DNA of 44,402 nucleotides from Phenylobacterium sp. (GCF_025351295.1 NZ_JANXWD010000068.1:1-44402); one strand, 5' to 3'. Positions 32,791 through 42,382 are shown, numbered from the stretch's first letter. Numbers and translations: made by a program. Notes: generated by a model not told the origin, from the sequence alone.

Positions 32791-35019
32791 TCAGCCGACC
32801 CGCCGGGTGGGGGTCAGCGCCGCGGCGACGGGTGGCGGGGCGTGCGGCCGCGCGGTCGCTGACTGTGGCCGCGGGACAGTCGGATAGCCGATGATCGTCG
32901 ACAGGGCCGGGGCTCCGCTCAGCGCATAGGAGGCCAGCTTGCCGCTCATTGTCGCGCCTTCGAAACTGCCGACGTTGAGGCCCGTGTAGATCCAGTCGCC
33001 GGCCAGCACGAGGTTCGCGAACCCCGAGCCCCAGGCCTCCAGGCGGCTGTCGACGCTGCCGGGCGGCGAGGTAACGTACCGTTCCGTAGGATCGATGTTG
33101 GCCCGCCAGAACTGGCTGTCGAAGCGCTGCACGCCCTGGGCGCGCGCCTCGCCTGCGCCGCCGTCGCGGGTGTCGACCAGCAGGTCGAAGTCCAGGCTGT
33201 TGGAATCGCCGGCCGGGTTGTTGGCCCGCACCGTGGCCTTGGGCAGCATGGTGCCGATCGAGGCCTGCAGGTACTGGATGCACTGGGCCTTCACCCGTTC
33301 CGACTGGCGGCGCGGATAGTCGGTGTCGCAGAACGGCGGCGGGGCCTCGTAGTCCGGCATCAGGCCGCAGAAGTACCAGAGCGCCTTGGGCTGGTTGTCC
33401 TTGGGCCAGCACTCCCACTGCAGCAGGTCATGGAACTCGGCGTTGCCGTTCGGCGGCGCGAAATAGGTGGCGCTCAGCGCCAGCTCGTTCTTGGCCGGAT
33501 CGAGCGGCTCGGACCAGCCCAGCTCGTAGAGGTCGCGGGAGAGCCACAGCTGCATGGCCTGGGTCTGCAGCGCCGGGATCTTCGCGACCATCTCGCCCCA
33601 GGCCGGGTTCTCCGCGATCAGCGCCTCGCAGAGGTAGGGCGCGGCGCCCAGCGAGATGGCGAACACGATCTCGTCGTAGTCGACGCCATGGCGCAGCGTG
33701 TGCGGGGTCTTCAGGTGCGGGAAGTCCGCGGTGGGCCAGCCGTTCCAGTAGGACTCCAGGTCGATGCCGGTGGCGCGCAGATATTCGCCCTCCACCAGCT
33801 GGTCGTAGTGCGGCCTGCCCGGCCAGGAGGGCAGCCCCTTGACCTCGATCAGCGGCTGGTAGCCGGCCTGCGGGTCCTTCAGCGTCGCCTGGACGGTCAT
33901 CTCGATGGCGCTGACCCGGGTGCGGTCGTTCGGGTCCAGGCGCAGGGCTTCGACCTTGCGGAAGAACTCGAACTTCACCCCGCGGCGCTGCAGCACCTCG
34001 TAGATCGGGGCCACCACGGTCTCGCCGGTGCCGGCCGCGAAGCTCCAGATCACCGAGCCCATGTACGCCGCCGAGCGGAGCGTCCAGTTGAGGAAGCAGC
34101 CCGCCGCCATGGCCGCCGCCCGGCTCGTGTCGCCGTTGGGGCTCTGGTAGCAGATGTTGACCGTGGTCATCACCACCGGCGACCGCAGGGTGGCGGCATG
34201 GATGCCGTGGCGGGTCAGCCAGTCGGTCCAGTTCTCCGGGTCGAGGACGTCGTAGCCGTTGACCTCGACGTTGTCGCTGAGCGCGCCGACGATCAGGGCG
34301 GCGTAGAAGTCGAGGGTCAGCAGCGCCTGGCGCAGGGTGTCGGCGTGGGCCGCGATCTTCGGATCGAGGTGGTTGATGGCGCTGACGACGCCGGAGATGA
34401 ACGTCCGCGCGTCCTTGATCTCGCGGACCAGGGGATGGTCCGGCCCTTCCGACATCGGGACGCTCAGGGCCTGCTGGCGGGCCTTGCCGAGCAGGTCCGC
34501 GATGCAGTCGCCCACCGGCTTCGGCACGCCCGGCGTCAAGGTCAGCATCTGCGACACCTCCTCGATGATCGCGGCGATCGCGGTCTGGACGCCCTTGTAG
34601 GCGGCGCCGTCGGTGGGCGGGATGTCGTTGGCGGGCGCGCGCATCGGCCAGGGCTTCAGCCCGTTGTCCTGCCACTCCCACAGCATGGTGAAGTTGGAGC
34701 CGAGGAACGCCTCCTCGAAGGTCGCCAGTGGCTGGCCGGGCGCGCGGCCCAGCTCGGCGTAGACCTCGGACATCAGCGGCAGGGCATTGAAGTAGCTGCC
34801 CATGAAGCCGTGGATGCCATGCTCTTCGATGCGTTCGTTGGCGCCCCGCGACGAGGCGCACTTGCCCCCCAGCCGCCAGCCCAGCTGGTAGACGGTGACC
34901 TCGAAGCGCTCCTGCCAGCCCGGCTGGCTGGTGAGCTCGAAGGCCGTGGTCAGGCCCCCCATTCCGCCACCCAGGATGGCGATCTTCTGCGGCGCGGTCG
35001 TATTGGACATCTCAGCCAT
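32791..35019 (-). CDS. Large FAD-dependent oxidoreductase of the amine-oxidase/phytoene-desaturase-like fold
   Basis: 742 residues. FAD Rossmann motif IAILGGGMGGLTTAFEL (13-29), second nucleotide motif GWRLGGKC, and a C-terminal FAD contact LAGDWIYTGLNVGSFEGATM. The length is well above ordinary desaturases (about 500); the extra part is a helical insertion from about 120 to 300. It could oxidise or desaturate a lipid, carotenoid or amine; the substrate is unknown. The C-terminal 30 residues are Pro/Ala-rich. The start is 35019 or 35010. It lies 40 bases after the stop of the winged-helix/TPR regulator on the same strand, so the regulator probably controls or shares its transcript. Confidence 0.85.
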   Translation of the reverse strand: MAEMSNTTAPQKIAILGGGMGGLTTAFELTSQPGWQERFEVTVYQLGWRLGGKCASSRGANERIEEHGIHGFMGSYFNALPLMSEVYAELGRAPGQPLATFEEAFLGSNFTMLWEWQDNGLKPWPMRAPANDIPPTDGAAYKGVQTAIAAIIEEVSQMLTLTPGVPKPVGDCIADLLGKARQQALSVPMSEGPDHPLVREIKDARTFISGVVSAINHLDPKIAAHADTLRQALLTLDFYAALIVGALSDNVEVNGYDVLDPENWTDWLTRHGIHAATLRSPVVMTTVNICYQSPNGDTSRAAAMAAGCFLNWTLRSAAYMGSVIWSFAAGTGETVVAPIYEVLQRRGVKFEFFRKVEALRLDPNDRTRVSAIEMTVQATLKDPQAGYQPLIEVKGLPSWPGRPHYDQLVEGEYLRATGIDLESYWNGWPTADFPHLKTPHTLRHGVDYDEIVFAISLGAAPYLCEALIAENPAWGEMVAKIPALQTQAMQLWLSRDLYELGWSEPLDPAKNELALSATYFAPPNGNAEFHDLLQWECWPKDNQPKALWYFCGLMPDYEAPPPFCDTDYPRRQSERVKAQCIQYLQASIGTMLPKATVRANNPAGDSNSLDFDLLVDTRDGGAGEARAQGVQRFDSQFWRANIDPTERYVTSPPGSVDSRLEAWGSGFANLVLAGDWIYTGLNVGSFEGATMSGKLASYALSGAPALSTIIGYPTVPRPQSATARPHAPPPVAAALTPTRRVG

Positions 35020-35059
35020 CCCGCGACGCTACGCCGCGGCCCCGTTCTAGGTTCTCGAC

Positions 35060-36649
35060 CTAGACACCCTGCCAGCCAGCCGTTCCAAGAGCCTTAACGA
35101 GCCGATCGAGATCCGCGGCCCGGACGAACGGGTGGCCGGTTTTCAGGGCTTCGAGGGAATAGGCCGGGCCGTTGCTGCGCCGCCGACCCGGGCCCTGCCG
35201 CCCGCCCGCCAGGCGTTCGCCGGTCTCCAGCGCGCGGCGGGCCTGGGCCATCTGGCCGGCGGCGCTGTGGCAGGCGGCCAGCAGGTAGTGCAGGGGAAAC
35301 CGCTCGGCCCCGCGCGCGCAGGCGTCGGCGGCATCGCGGGCGGCGGCCTCATAGTCGCCGGCCACGAAGCGGGCGATGGCCTTGCTGCGGAACCACAGCC
35401 AGGTCGCCGGGTCGTTGGGGCTGGCGGCGATGGCGCGCTCGGAATAGGCGATGGCGTCCGGCGACTGGCCCTCGAAGGCCAGCAGCCGCCCCATCTCCCC
35501 GGACGCGGCCGCCAGGTAAGGGTTGAGCTCCAGGGCGCGGCGCTGCTCGGCCTTGGCCTCGGCCAGCCGCACCATCGTCGAGAACACCACGCCCAGGGTG
35601 TAGTGCGCGAAGGCGTCCGACCCGTCCGCCGCTACGGCGCTGAGCGCGATCCGGTGCGCCTCGCCGATCGCCGCGGAGGGGTCCTCGGTATTGCCGACCC
35701 AGACGTCGAACAGCTTGCAGTGGGCCAGGATCGACAGCGCCGAGACGTCGTCCGGCTCGATCGCCAGGGCCTGCTCCAGCAGTCCCTCGGCGGCGCGCAC
35801 GTCCTGGGGCGTGGAGCGCCAGAACCGCCGCCGGCCCTGCACGAACAGCCGCCAGAACTGCAGGCTGTGCTCGGGTGTCTGTTGGGCCCGGAACTCCTCG
35901 CGCGCCAGCACCGCCGGCTCCACCGTGCCGATGATCGAGGTGGTGATCTCGTTCAGCACCGAGAACAGGTCGGCCAGCGGCTGGTCGTAGTGCGCCGACC
36001 AGGCGCTGGTCTCGTCCGAGCCCTGGATCAGGTCCACCGACACCCGCACGGTGCCGCCCAGGCTGCGCACCTTGCCGTCCAGCACATAGTCCACCCCCAG
36101 CCGCGCGCAGATCGCGCCGGGCGGATGGCCGACCACGTCGGAGTGCAGCAGGAACTGGCGAGGCGTCACCGCCAGCAGCGGCGACTTCGACAGCCCCGCG
36201 GTCAGCTCGTCGGCCAGCGCCTCGGCGAACCAGGCCTGCTCCTCGTCTCCCGGCGCGTGGGTGAACTCCAGCACCACCAGCCGCGGCCGCGCCCGGCCGT
36301 CGAGCTTCAGCGCCGGTTCGGATCCCGGCATCGCCGGCGCGGTCGCCAGCCGGTAGCCCACCCGCGGGATGGTCTCCACCGCGAACGCGCCGCCGCTGCG
36401 GCCCGCCAGCTTGCGCAGCTTCATCATCACCAGGGTGATGGCGTCCTCGCCGACCACGCGGCCGTCCCAGCAGGTGGCGATCAGGTCGTCGCGGCTGACC
36501 ACCGCGCCGTCGGCCGCGGCCAGGGCCACCAGCACCTGCATGACGCGCGGCTGCAGCACCTCGCGGCCATATTGCGACACCACCTCGCGGGTGGCCGGCC
36601 GCACGTCGAGCGCGCCCAGCGAAAACGCAGCCTGATGGGCCAGCTGCAT
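35060..36649 (-). CDS. Winged-helix transcription regulator with TPR domain (CadC/ToxR-like DNA binding)
   Basis: 529 residues from the ATG at 36649; a TTG at 36670 is possible but less likely. Residues about 8-105 form an OmpR-type winged helix (ALVALAAADGAVVSRDDLIA … DAITLVMMKLRKLAG … GYRLA). A TolB-like segment follows (RLVVLEF … WFAEALADELTAGLSKSPLL), then TPR-like repeats (about 280-500: LLEQALAIEPDDVSALSIL, RALELNPYLAAASGEMGRLL, YSERAIAASPNDPATWLWF). No receiver domain, and no membrane helix was seen, so it is soluble, unlike CadC. The signal it senses is unknown. It precedes the FAD oxidoreductase. Confidence 0.88.
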   Translation of the reverse strand: MQLAHQAAFSLGALDVRPATREVVSQYGREVLQPRVMQVLVALAAADGAVVSRDDLIATCWDGRVVGEDAITLVMMKLRKLAGRSGGAFAVETIPRVGYRLATAPAMPGSEPALKLDGRARPRLVVLEFTHAPGDEEQAWFAEALADELTAGLSKSPLLAVTPRQFLLHSDVVGHPPGAICARLGVDYVLDGKVRSLGGTVRVSVDLIQGSDETSAWSAHYDQPLADLFSVLNEITTSIIGTVEPAVLAREEFRAQQTPEHSLQFWRLFVQGRRRFWRSTPQDVRAAEGLLEQALAIEPDDVSALSILAHCKLFDVWVGNTEDPSAAIGEAHRIALSAVAADGSDAFAHYTLGVVFSTMVRLAEAKAEQRRALELNPYLAAASGEMGRLLAFEGQSPDAIAYSERAIAASPNDPATWLWFRSKAIARFVAGDYEAAARDAADACARGAERFPLHYLLAACHSAAGQMAQARRALETGERLAGGRQGPGRRRSNGPAYSLEALKTGHPFVRAADLDRLVKALGTAGWQGV

Positions 36650-36899
36650 CCTAATCCAGTCCCCCTTCAACCCAGGCGGGCGCGCCGCTGCCGCGCCGCC
36701 CCATCGACTCGCAAGTTAGCACAACCTCTCGGGGCCGGCATCGCCGCGCCGGCCGGCCCGGCGACGAAAGATCGGCGTCCGCTCGGGGAACGATCGGGTC
36801 GCCCCCCTGTCGGATCGGTCCCGTGGCTGGTCTTCTGGGGTTGGGTTTCAACTGCTTCTGGGCGCGCCGGCAGACCCGACATTCGGCCGGCGCCCCGGC
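36650..36899. promoter_or_regulatory. Intergenic region before the winged-helix regulator
   Basis: This stretch must contain the minus-strand promoter of the regulator and, if the RNA at 36.9-37.15 kb is real, a plus-strand promoter. No strong promoter boxes are recognisable, and no reading frame looks like a gene; frames here are Arg/Pro-rich noise. Confidence 0.35.
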
Positions 36900-37145
36900 C
36901 CCGTTCATCGCCGCCAGCCCCCGCTGGCGACGCCCGGGGGGTGCGTCTGTGCGGACGCGGAAAGGCGGACGGAACCTCTCCTGGGGCTCACCCCGTGCGG
37001 GCCTCGCCCGCCGGGGCTGGCCGGTCGAGGTGGCTGGGGAGCCGCCGCGGCCGGCCTGAGTTCCCGGCGAGGCTTGCGGGCCCCTTGACCCGCGAGCCGC
37101 GTCTTTGGCCCCCGATCACCGCGGGATCGGGGGCTACTTTTTGTC
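36900..37145 (+). ncRNA. Candidate structured RNA ending in an intrinsic terminator
   Basis: Five hairpins follow in a row on the plus strand. CGCCAGC/GCTGGCG is at 36912-36929 and GCGTC/GACGC at 36943-36958. CCCCG-t-GCGGGC/GCCCGC-CGGGG is at 36991-37016. GGCCGG…GGTGGCT/AGCCGCC…CCGGCC spans about 37019-37057, and GGCT…GCGGG/CCCGC…AGCC about 37072-37097. A perfect terminator follows. No protein frame on this strand is convincing, and the genes on both sides run the other way. The 5' end is unknown. It does not match the signatures of RNase P RNA, tmRNA or SRP RNA that I know. Confidence 0.45.
37108..37145 (+). terminator. Rho-independent terminator without an upstream gene
   Basis: GCCCCCGATC (37108-37117) and GATCGGGGGC (37125-37134) form a perfect 10-bp stem with a 7-nt loop, followed by TACTTTTTG. 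The T-tract is only on the plus strand, so it ends plus-strand transcription. Both flanking genes are on the minus strand. Confidence 0.85.
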
Positions 37146-37168
37146 CGGTCGACGTCGAGGCGGCTGGA

Positions 37169-37903
37169 TCAGGCCAGCGCGGCGCGGGCCCGGCGCGTGC
37201 GCAGCGCCCCGCCCAGGCCGAAGAAGCCCAGGATCATCATCGCCCAGGTCGCCGGCTCCGGAACCGCGCCCAGGCCGTGCCCGATGAAGCCGGCGCTGGC
37301 CGCCACGGGCGAGATGTCGATGTGGTCGAGGGTCAGCATCGGGTCGCCGACGATGCTGCCGAACAGCTCGATCGACGAGGTCATGCCCTCATAGACGTTG
37401 AAGGTGCTGGAGAAGTCGCTGAACCCGACGAAGTCGGAGTCGCGCGCCGCGCCCAGCCCGGTGTTCTGGGTCGTCACGATGTTGAGGTCGGAGATGTGCT
37501 CGTCGGCCACCCCCCCGGTCAGCAGGTGCAGCTTGGCCCCGAAGATCAGGGTCGACAGGTCGCTGGTGCCGTTGGTGTAGATGATCGTCCCCAGGTGGAA
37601 GATCTGCATCGACGTCACGTTCAGGAAGTTGTCGCCCAGGAAGATCAACTGGCTGGAGCCGGGCGTGCTGCCCCAGGTCACGGCGGCCCCCGGGAAGCCG
37701 GTGCTCACCGCGCTGGCCCCATTGTTGAGGAACCCCGAGGCGCCGCTGATCAGCACGACGTCGCCGCTGGTCACGGGATCGCTGAAGAAGCCGGTCACGG
37801 ACCCCGAATACAGCGCGTCGGCGGACGCGGCGGAGGTCATCAACGGCGACAACAACGTGGCCACGCCCAGCACCGCGGCAGCCGCGGCGGATCGAATATG
37901 CAT
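37169..37903 (-). CDS. PEP-CTERM sorted extracellular protein
   Basis: 244 residues. N-terminal signal peptide (MHIRSAAAAAVLGVATLLSP, cleavage near SAASA-D) and a C-terminal sorting signal: PEPATWAMMILGFFGLG, hydrophobic helix, then RTRRAR. PEPxxWAMM is the alphaproteobacterial variant. Such proteins are anchored and processed by exosortase, usually for export with extracellular polysaccharide. The 170-residue body is Gly/Ser/Asn/Thr-rich with beta-type segments and no catalytic motif. No exosortase gene is in the window. The triple palindrome at 38.1 kb lies about 210 bases upstream of its start. Confidence 0.9.
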   Translation of the reverse strand: MHIRSAAAAAVLGVATLLSPLMTSAASADALYSGSVTGFFSDPVTSGDVVLISGASGFLNNGASAVSTGFPGAAVTWGSTPGSSQLIFLGDNFLNVTSMQIFHLGTIIYTNGTSDLSTLIFGAKLHLLTGGVADEHISDLNIVTTQNTGLGAARDSDFVGFSDFSSTFNVYEGMTSSIELFGSIVGDPMLTLDHIDISPVAASAGFIGHGLGAVPEPATWAMMILGFFGLGGALRTRRARAALA

Positions 37904-38111
37904 CTGAAAACTCCCTGGTCCTGACGGATTAACTCATCGTTAGGGTTACGAAGGCGCCGCATCAATAGGATTCGCCTGCAGCGCGAGCGGCGTCCGAAAC
38001 ATATAGATCGCGAAGATTGGACCGGAGCCGAGTCTTTGGACTAGAGCCCGAGACCAGCGCACGCCTATACGTGACCGAACGCGGCGGAGAACTTCTCCAG
38101 AGGTGCGGTAT
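37904..38111. other. Leader region upstream of the first PEP-CTERM gene
   Basis: About 200 bases with no gene, holding the putative promoter of the PEP-CTERM gene on the minus strand. Nothing beyond scattered A+T-rich hexamers was recognised. Confidence 0.35.
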
Positions 38112-38168
38112 GGTCTTAAGACCTTCGATGCCCTGGTCCTAAGACCTCAGGGCACAGGTCTTAAGACC
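38112..38168. repeat. Triple 12-bp palindrome GGTCyTAAGACC
   Basis: GGTCTTAAGACC (38112-38123), GGTCCTAAGACC (38135-38146) and GGTCTTAAGACC (38157-38168). Start-to-start distances are 23 and 22 bases, about two helical turns. The middle box is also flanked by TGCCCT (38129-38134) and AGGGCA (38149-38154), so the whole 57-base block is an approximate palindrome around its centre. It lies between the stop of the nitronate monooxygenase (38183) and the start of the PEP-CTERM gene (37903), both on the minus strand. Confidence 0.9.
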
Positions 38169-38182
38169 ATTCCGCTCGCCGC

Positions 38183-39322
<1,140 letters not shown>

Positions 39323-39898
39323 CTAGGCGACGACCTGGCGGCGCTGGCGGCGGAGGGCCACGCCTGCGCCGCCGAACCCGGCGATCATCAGCGCCCAGGT
39401 CGCGGGCTCGGGCACGCCCCCGCTGATCGACAGGTGATACTGGCCGACGGCCTGCGTGGTGAACGAGTCGCAGCCGCAGTCGCCGCCGCCGTCGACGAGA
39501 TCGTACTCACCGAACTGGAAGGTCGGCGCCGAGGTGTCCCCGCTGAACAACTGGGGCCCGAACAGGTCGAAGTGCGCGCCGAAGAAAGACGCGGCGGACG
39601 CGTCGCCCAATTCGGGGAGCCCACCGAGGAAATCGAACTCAAGCCCGCCGTCGGCGGCGGCGGTGTAGAACGTAAAGTTGGAGAATACGGCGAGTTGGCC
39701 ATTGGCGGCGCCGAAGGCTGGGCCGCCGACGTCGAACGAGGCGTCGTCGGCGTAGTCCGGGGTCGGGGACTGCGGGAGCGCCCAGCGGTAGCTGTCGGCG
39801 TCGTGCGTCAGGTGGAACGTCACGCCGGCGGCGGCGGCCGGATAGGCGGCCAGCGCCAAGGCGCCAAGGGCCAAGGCGCCAAGGATTGCGCGTTTCAT
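39323..39898 (-). CDS. PEP-CTERM sorted extracellular protein (second copy in the window)
   Basis: 191 residues. Signal peptide MKRAILGALALGALALAAYP (the repeat GALALGALAL is written in DNA as tandem GCCAAGGC units), cleavage near AAAAG. The C-terminus PEPATWALMIAGFGGAG then VALRRQRRQ is a PEP-CTERM anchor. The body has phenylalanine-rich strands (FSNFTFYT, FDLFGPQLFSG) and the Cys motif GDCGCDSF. The ATG at 39898 has GGGGGAAG ahead of it. It is not similar in its body to the PEP-CTERM protein at 37.2 kb, so the two share only the sorting signals. Confidence 0.9.
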   Translation of the reverse strand: MKRAILGALALGALALAAYPAAAAGVTFHLTHDADSYRWALPQSPTPDYADDASFDVGGPAFGAANGQLAVFSNFTFYTAAADGGLEFDFLGGLPELGDASAASFFGAHFDLFGPQLFSGDTSAPTFQFGEYDLVDGGGDCGCDSFTTQAVGQYHLSISGGVPEPATWALMIAGFGGAGVALRRQRRQVVA

Positions 39899-40164
39899 GG
39901 TTTTGCTTCCCCCGAGACTGGCCACGGCCAATCTCACGGTGGAGCTTTTCACAGACGGCCACGCTGGCAAGCCAATTCGCCTCGGAGGCGAGCGCCGATC
40001 CCGGGGAGTGCCCGTCTTTTCCCCGGAACGGGACGGGAAGCGGGCGTGATGTCGTCGGGCCTCGGAGCGTGCCTGGCGGCGTCCGGGCGGGCTGGGTCCG
40101 CGAGAGCGGTGCGCTCCAGACGAAAATGCGTGCGACGGTGTTGCGAATTGGCGTCCCCGTTATT

Positions 40165-41250
40165 CTACCGCGCCGCCGGGTTCCAGTCCGGTCCGAAGCC
40201 GCGGGTGACGAAGGTGAACGCCGAGCCGTCGGGATCGGTCAGGGTGACGCCCGCGTGCTCGGGGTCCGACGGGCAGAAAAGGAACAGGGCGATGCGGTCG
40301 CCGCCCGGCGACACCTTCGGCACGCCGGCGATGCAATCGGCCTTGGCGGCCTGGCTGAGATCGGTCTCGACCTTGCCCGGCGTGTAGGGGTCGCTCGAGA
40401 ACTTGAACAGGTGGCGCACGGTGGCGTTTGCCGTGCCGGGCACGATCCGCGGCAGCCCGCGCGAACTGTAGATCGTCTTGCCGTCCGGGCTGATGCCGGG
40501 GTCGGCCTCCCCGCTCTGCTCCAGGCCGGGCGGCGTGCAGTTGGGGCCGCCGTCGGTGATGCGGGTCCGCTGGCTGCCGTCCGGCCTTATGCGGTCGAGG
40601 CGAACCTTGAAGCAGCCGTCGATGTCCTGGGCCACCGAGAAGTAGATCCAGTTGTCGCTGGACCACAGATAGTCGCCCCATTGCCGGTCGTCGGGGTTCC
40701 CGCTCGAGGGGGCGATGACCCGCGGCGACGAACCGTCCGCGTTCATGATCGAGATGGTGTTGTTGGAGAAGTCGCCATAGCCGATCTGCCGCCCGTCCGG
40801 CGACCAGACGCCCTGCACCGAACGGCCGGTGTGGGTCAGTTGCGTCTCGGCGCCGCTCGCCCGGTCATAGACCCAGACGTCCAGGATCGACGCCGGATCG
40901 CCGTACCCGCCGACCGCGAACCGCGTGTAGAGCAGCTTCGACCCGTCGGGTGAGAAGTGCGGCAGGAAATGCTCCGTCCCGTCGTGGGTCAGCTGCTGGA
41001 TGGCCTTGCCGTCCACGCCGGTCGTGAAGATCTCCTGGCGCGTCGCCGGACCCGGCGCCGGCAGGGCCGGCGAGAAATCCGCGGTGAAGACCAGGGCCGG
41101 CGACGCGGGCGGCGCCACGACCGGGGGAGGCGGCGGCGTTGGCGATGTCGTCCCCCCGCCGGGTCCGCCGCCGCCGCCGCTGCACGCCGCCGAGGTCATG
41201 GCCAGCAGGACCGCCAGACCTGGCGTCCACCGATTGCGTCGCCCGCGCAT
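40165..41250 (-). CDS. TolB-like beta-propeller lipoprotein
   Basis: 361 residues. Lipoprotein signal with a C-rich region (LAVLLAMTSAACSGGGGG; lipobox SAAC, Cys about 23), then a Pro-rich linker (PTPPPPPVVAPP). The rest is a six-bladed WD40-like (PD40) propeller, with repeats such as HFSPDGSKLLYTRF, VWSPDGRQIGYGDF, GISPDGKTIYSSRG and KVSPGGDRIALFLF. It is probably anchored in the outer or inner membrane facing the periplasm. Not a complete TolB (no N-terminal domain, no tol-pal genes). It is divergent from the DUF6249/ECF module by 176 bases, with a GGAGGAGAG site. Confidence 0.85.
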   Translation of the reverse strand: MRGRRNRWTPGLAVLLAMTSAACSGGGGGPGGGTTSPTPPPPPVVAPPASPALVFTADFSPALPAPGPATRQEIFTTGVDGKAIQQLTHDGTEHFLPHFSPDGSKLLYTRFAVGGYGDPASILDVWVYDRASGAETQLTHTGRSVQGVWSPDGRQIGYGDFSNNTISIMNADGSSPRVIAPSSGNPDDRQWGDYLWSSDNWIYFSVAQDIDGCFKVRLDRIRPDGSQRTRITDGGPNCTPPGLEQSGEADPGISPDGKTIYSSRGLPRIVPGTANATVRHLFKFSSDPYTPGKVETDLSQAAKADCIAGVPKVSPGGDRIALFLFCPSDPEHAGVTLTDPDGSAFTFVTRGFGPDWNPAAR

Positions 41251-41426
41251 CGCACTCTCCTCCGTCGGCGGCGCAGGGGCACGGATGGGTGCCTCAGGAT
41301 CCGATGCGCCGACCCCCTGGACGCCGCGTCGGCGCATTCCGGATGCAGGTCCGCGAAATTCGTGGGCCACTGCATCCAGGCGAGCCCAGGCCGACGTCTT
41401 CACCGCCAGGCAAGAGGAACAACCCC

Positions 41427-41795
41427 ATGGAACTGTTTGCAGTGCTGGCGGCGGTCACCGTGGTCAGCGCGGTGATGTCCTGGTCCAGCTACCGGGCCGC
41501 CAGCGAGGCCGAGGCGACGATCCGGCTGGCGATCGAAAAGGGCCTGCTGACCGATGCGATGGCGATCCGCGACCTGCGCCAGCCCGCGGGCCTGAGCTGG
41601 GTCGAACGCCTCACCGTGCTGGGCATGCTGGTGCTGTTCGCCAGCGCCGGCCTGGTCGTCGGGGCCGTGGCGCTGATCGTCCTGACCGGCGGCCGGCCCG
41701 CGCCGCTGTTCGCGCTGGCGGCGTTTTCCGCCGCCCTGGGGCTGGGCCTGGTCCATTGCGGGCGCTGGGTGCGGCGGACGCGCGCGCGGCCCTAG
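41427..41795 (+). CDS. DUF6249-like membrane protein next to an ECF sigma factor
   Basis: 122 residues with three probable membrane helices (about 4-20, 63-88 and 91-110) and a cytoplasmic loop ASEAEATIRLAIEKGLLTDA. The pattern SYRxxSEAEATIRLAIEKG is that of the DUF6249 family, often found in front of ECF sigma genes. The start at 41427 is preceded by AGAGGA. It ends 11 bases before the GTG of the sigma factor and is probably part of the same operon. It may sense a membrane signal; this is inferred. Confidence 0.75.
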   Translation: MELFAVLAAVTVVSAVMSWSSYRAASEAEATIRLAIEKGLLTDAMAIRDLRQPAGLSWVERLTVLGMLVLFASAGLVVGAVALIVLTGGRPAPLFALAAFSAALGLGLVHCGRWVRRTRARP

Positions 41796-41806
41796 GCGCC
41801 GCCATC

Positions 41807-42382
41807 GTGCCCCTGACCGACCCGGAACGCCGCACGGTCCTGCTCGCGGCGGGCGGCGACCTCGCCGCCTTCACCCGGCTGGTCCGCGACCACCAGGGCT
41901 ATATCGCAGGGCTGCTGCGCCGCGCCTGCGGTGACGCAACGCTGGCCGAGGACCTGACTCAGCTGACCTTCCTCAAGGCCTGGCGACGGCTGGGGTCGTT
42001 GCGCGACCCCGACGCCGTCCGCCTCTGGCTGCGGCGCATCGCGCTCAACCTGCTGACCGACGCCATGCGTCGCGGGACCGTGCCCACGGTGGCGTTCCAC
42101 GACGAGCTCGCCCACGTCGGGCAGCCGTCGCCGGAATCGGCCCTGCTGCACGGCCTGGAGATCGACCGGGCGCTGGAGCGGCTGGCCACCGCGCCGCGCA
42201 CCTGCATCGTGCTCGCCTATGGCGAGGGCATGAGCCACGGCGAGATCGCCGCCGCGCTCAAGCTTCCCCTGGGCACCGTCAAATCGCATATTGCCCGCGG
42301 CCTCGCCACGCTGCGGCAGATCCTCGAGGTGGAAGATGATGACCACGAAGTTCGAAGCCGAGCTCATTCGCCATCTCGCTGA
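41807..42382 (+). CDS. ECF-family RNA polymerase sigma factor
   Basis: 191 residues from the GTG at 41807, which has only a weak ribosome-binding site, so translation may depend on the preceding gene. Sigma2 lies at about 20-75 (RLVRDHQGYIAGLLRRACGD, then DLTQLTFLKAWRRLGSL). Sigma4 is at about 120-175 (ATAPRTCIVLAYGEGMSHGE, then IAAALKLPLGTVKSHIARGL). No C-terminal extension. The downstream gene overlaps it by 44 bases and encodes a two-helix membrane protein, the usual place of an anti-sigma factor. Target genes unknown; the divergent lipoprotein is a candidate. Confidence 0.88.
   Translation: MPLTDPERRTVLLAAGGDLAAFTRLVRDHQGYIAGLLRRACGDATLAEDLTQLTFLKAWRRLGSLRDPDAVRLWLRRIALNLLTDAMRRGTVPTVAFHDELAHVGQPSPESALLHGLEIDRALERLATAPRTCIVLAYGEGMSHGEIAAALKLPLGTVKSHIARGLATLRQILEVEDDDHEVRSRAHSPSR

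Noticed and set aside
36823..37059. 78-codon plus-strand frame in the hairpin region
   Set aside because: Arg/Pro/Gly-rich, no ribosome-binding site, no family resemblance. The hairpins and terminator fit a non-coding RNA better.
35132..37924. 930-codon plus-strand open frame
   Set aside because: It runs opposite the winged-helix regulator, the hairpin region and the PEP-CTERM gene. The translation is Arg/Gly/Gln-rich noise with no domain, and a clear minus-strand regulator and PEP-CTERM gene explain most of the interval.
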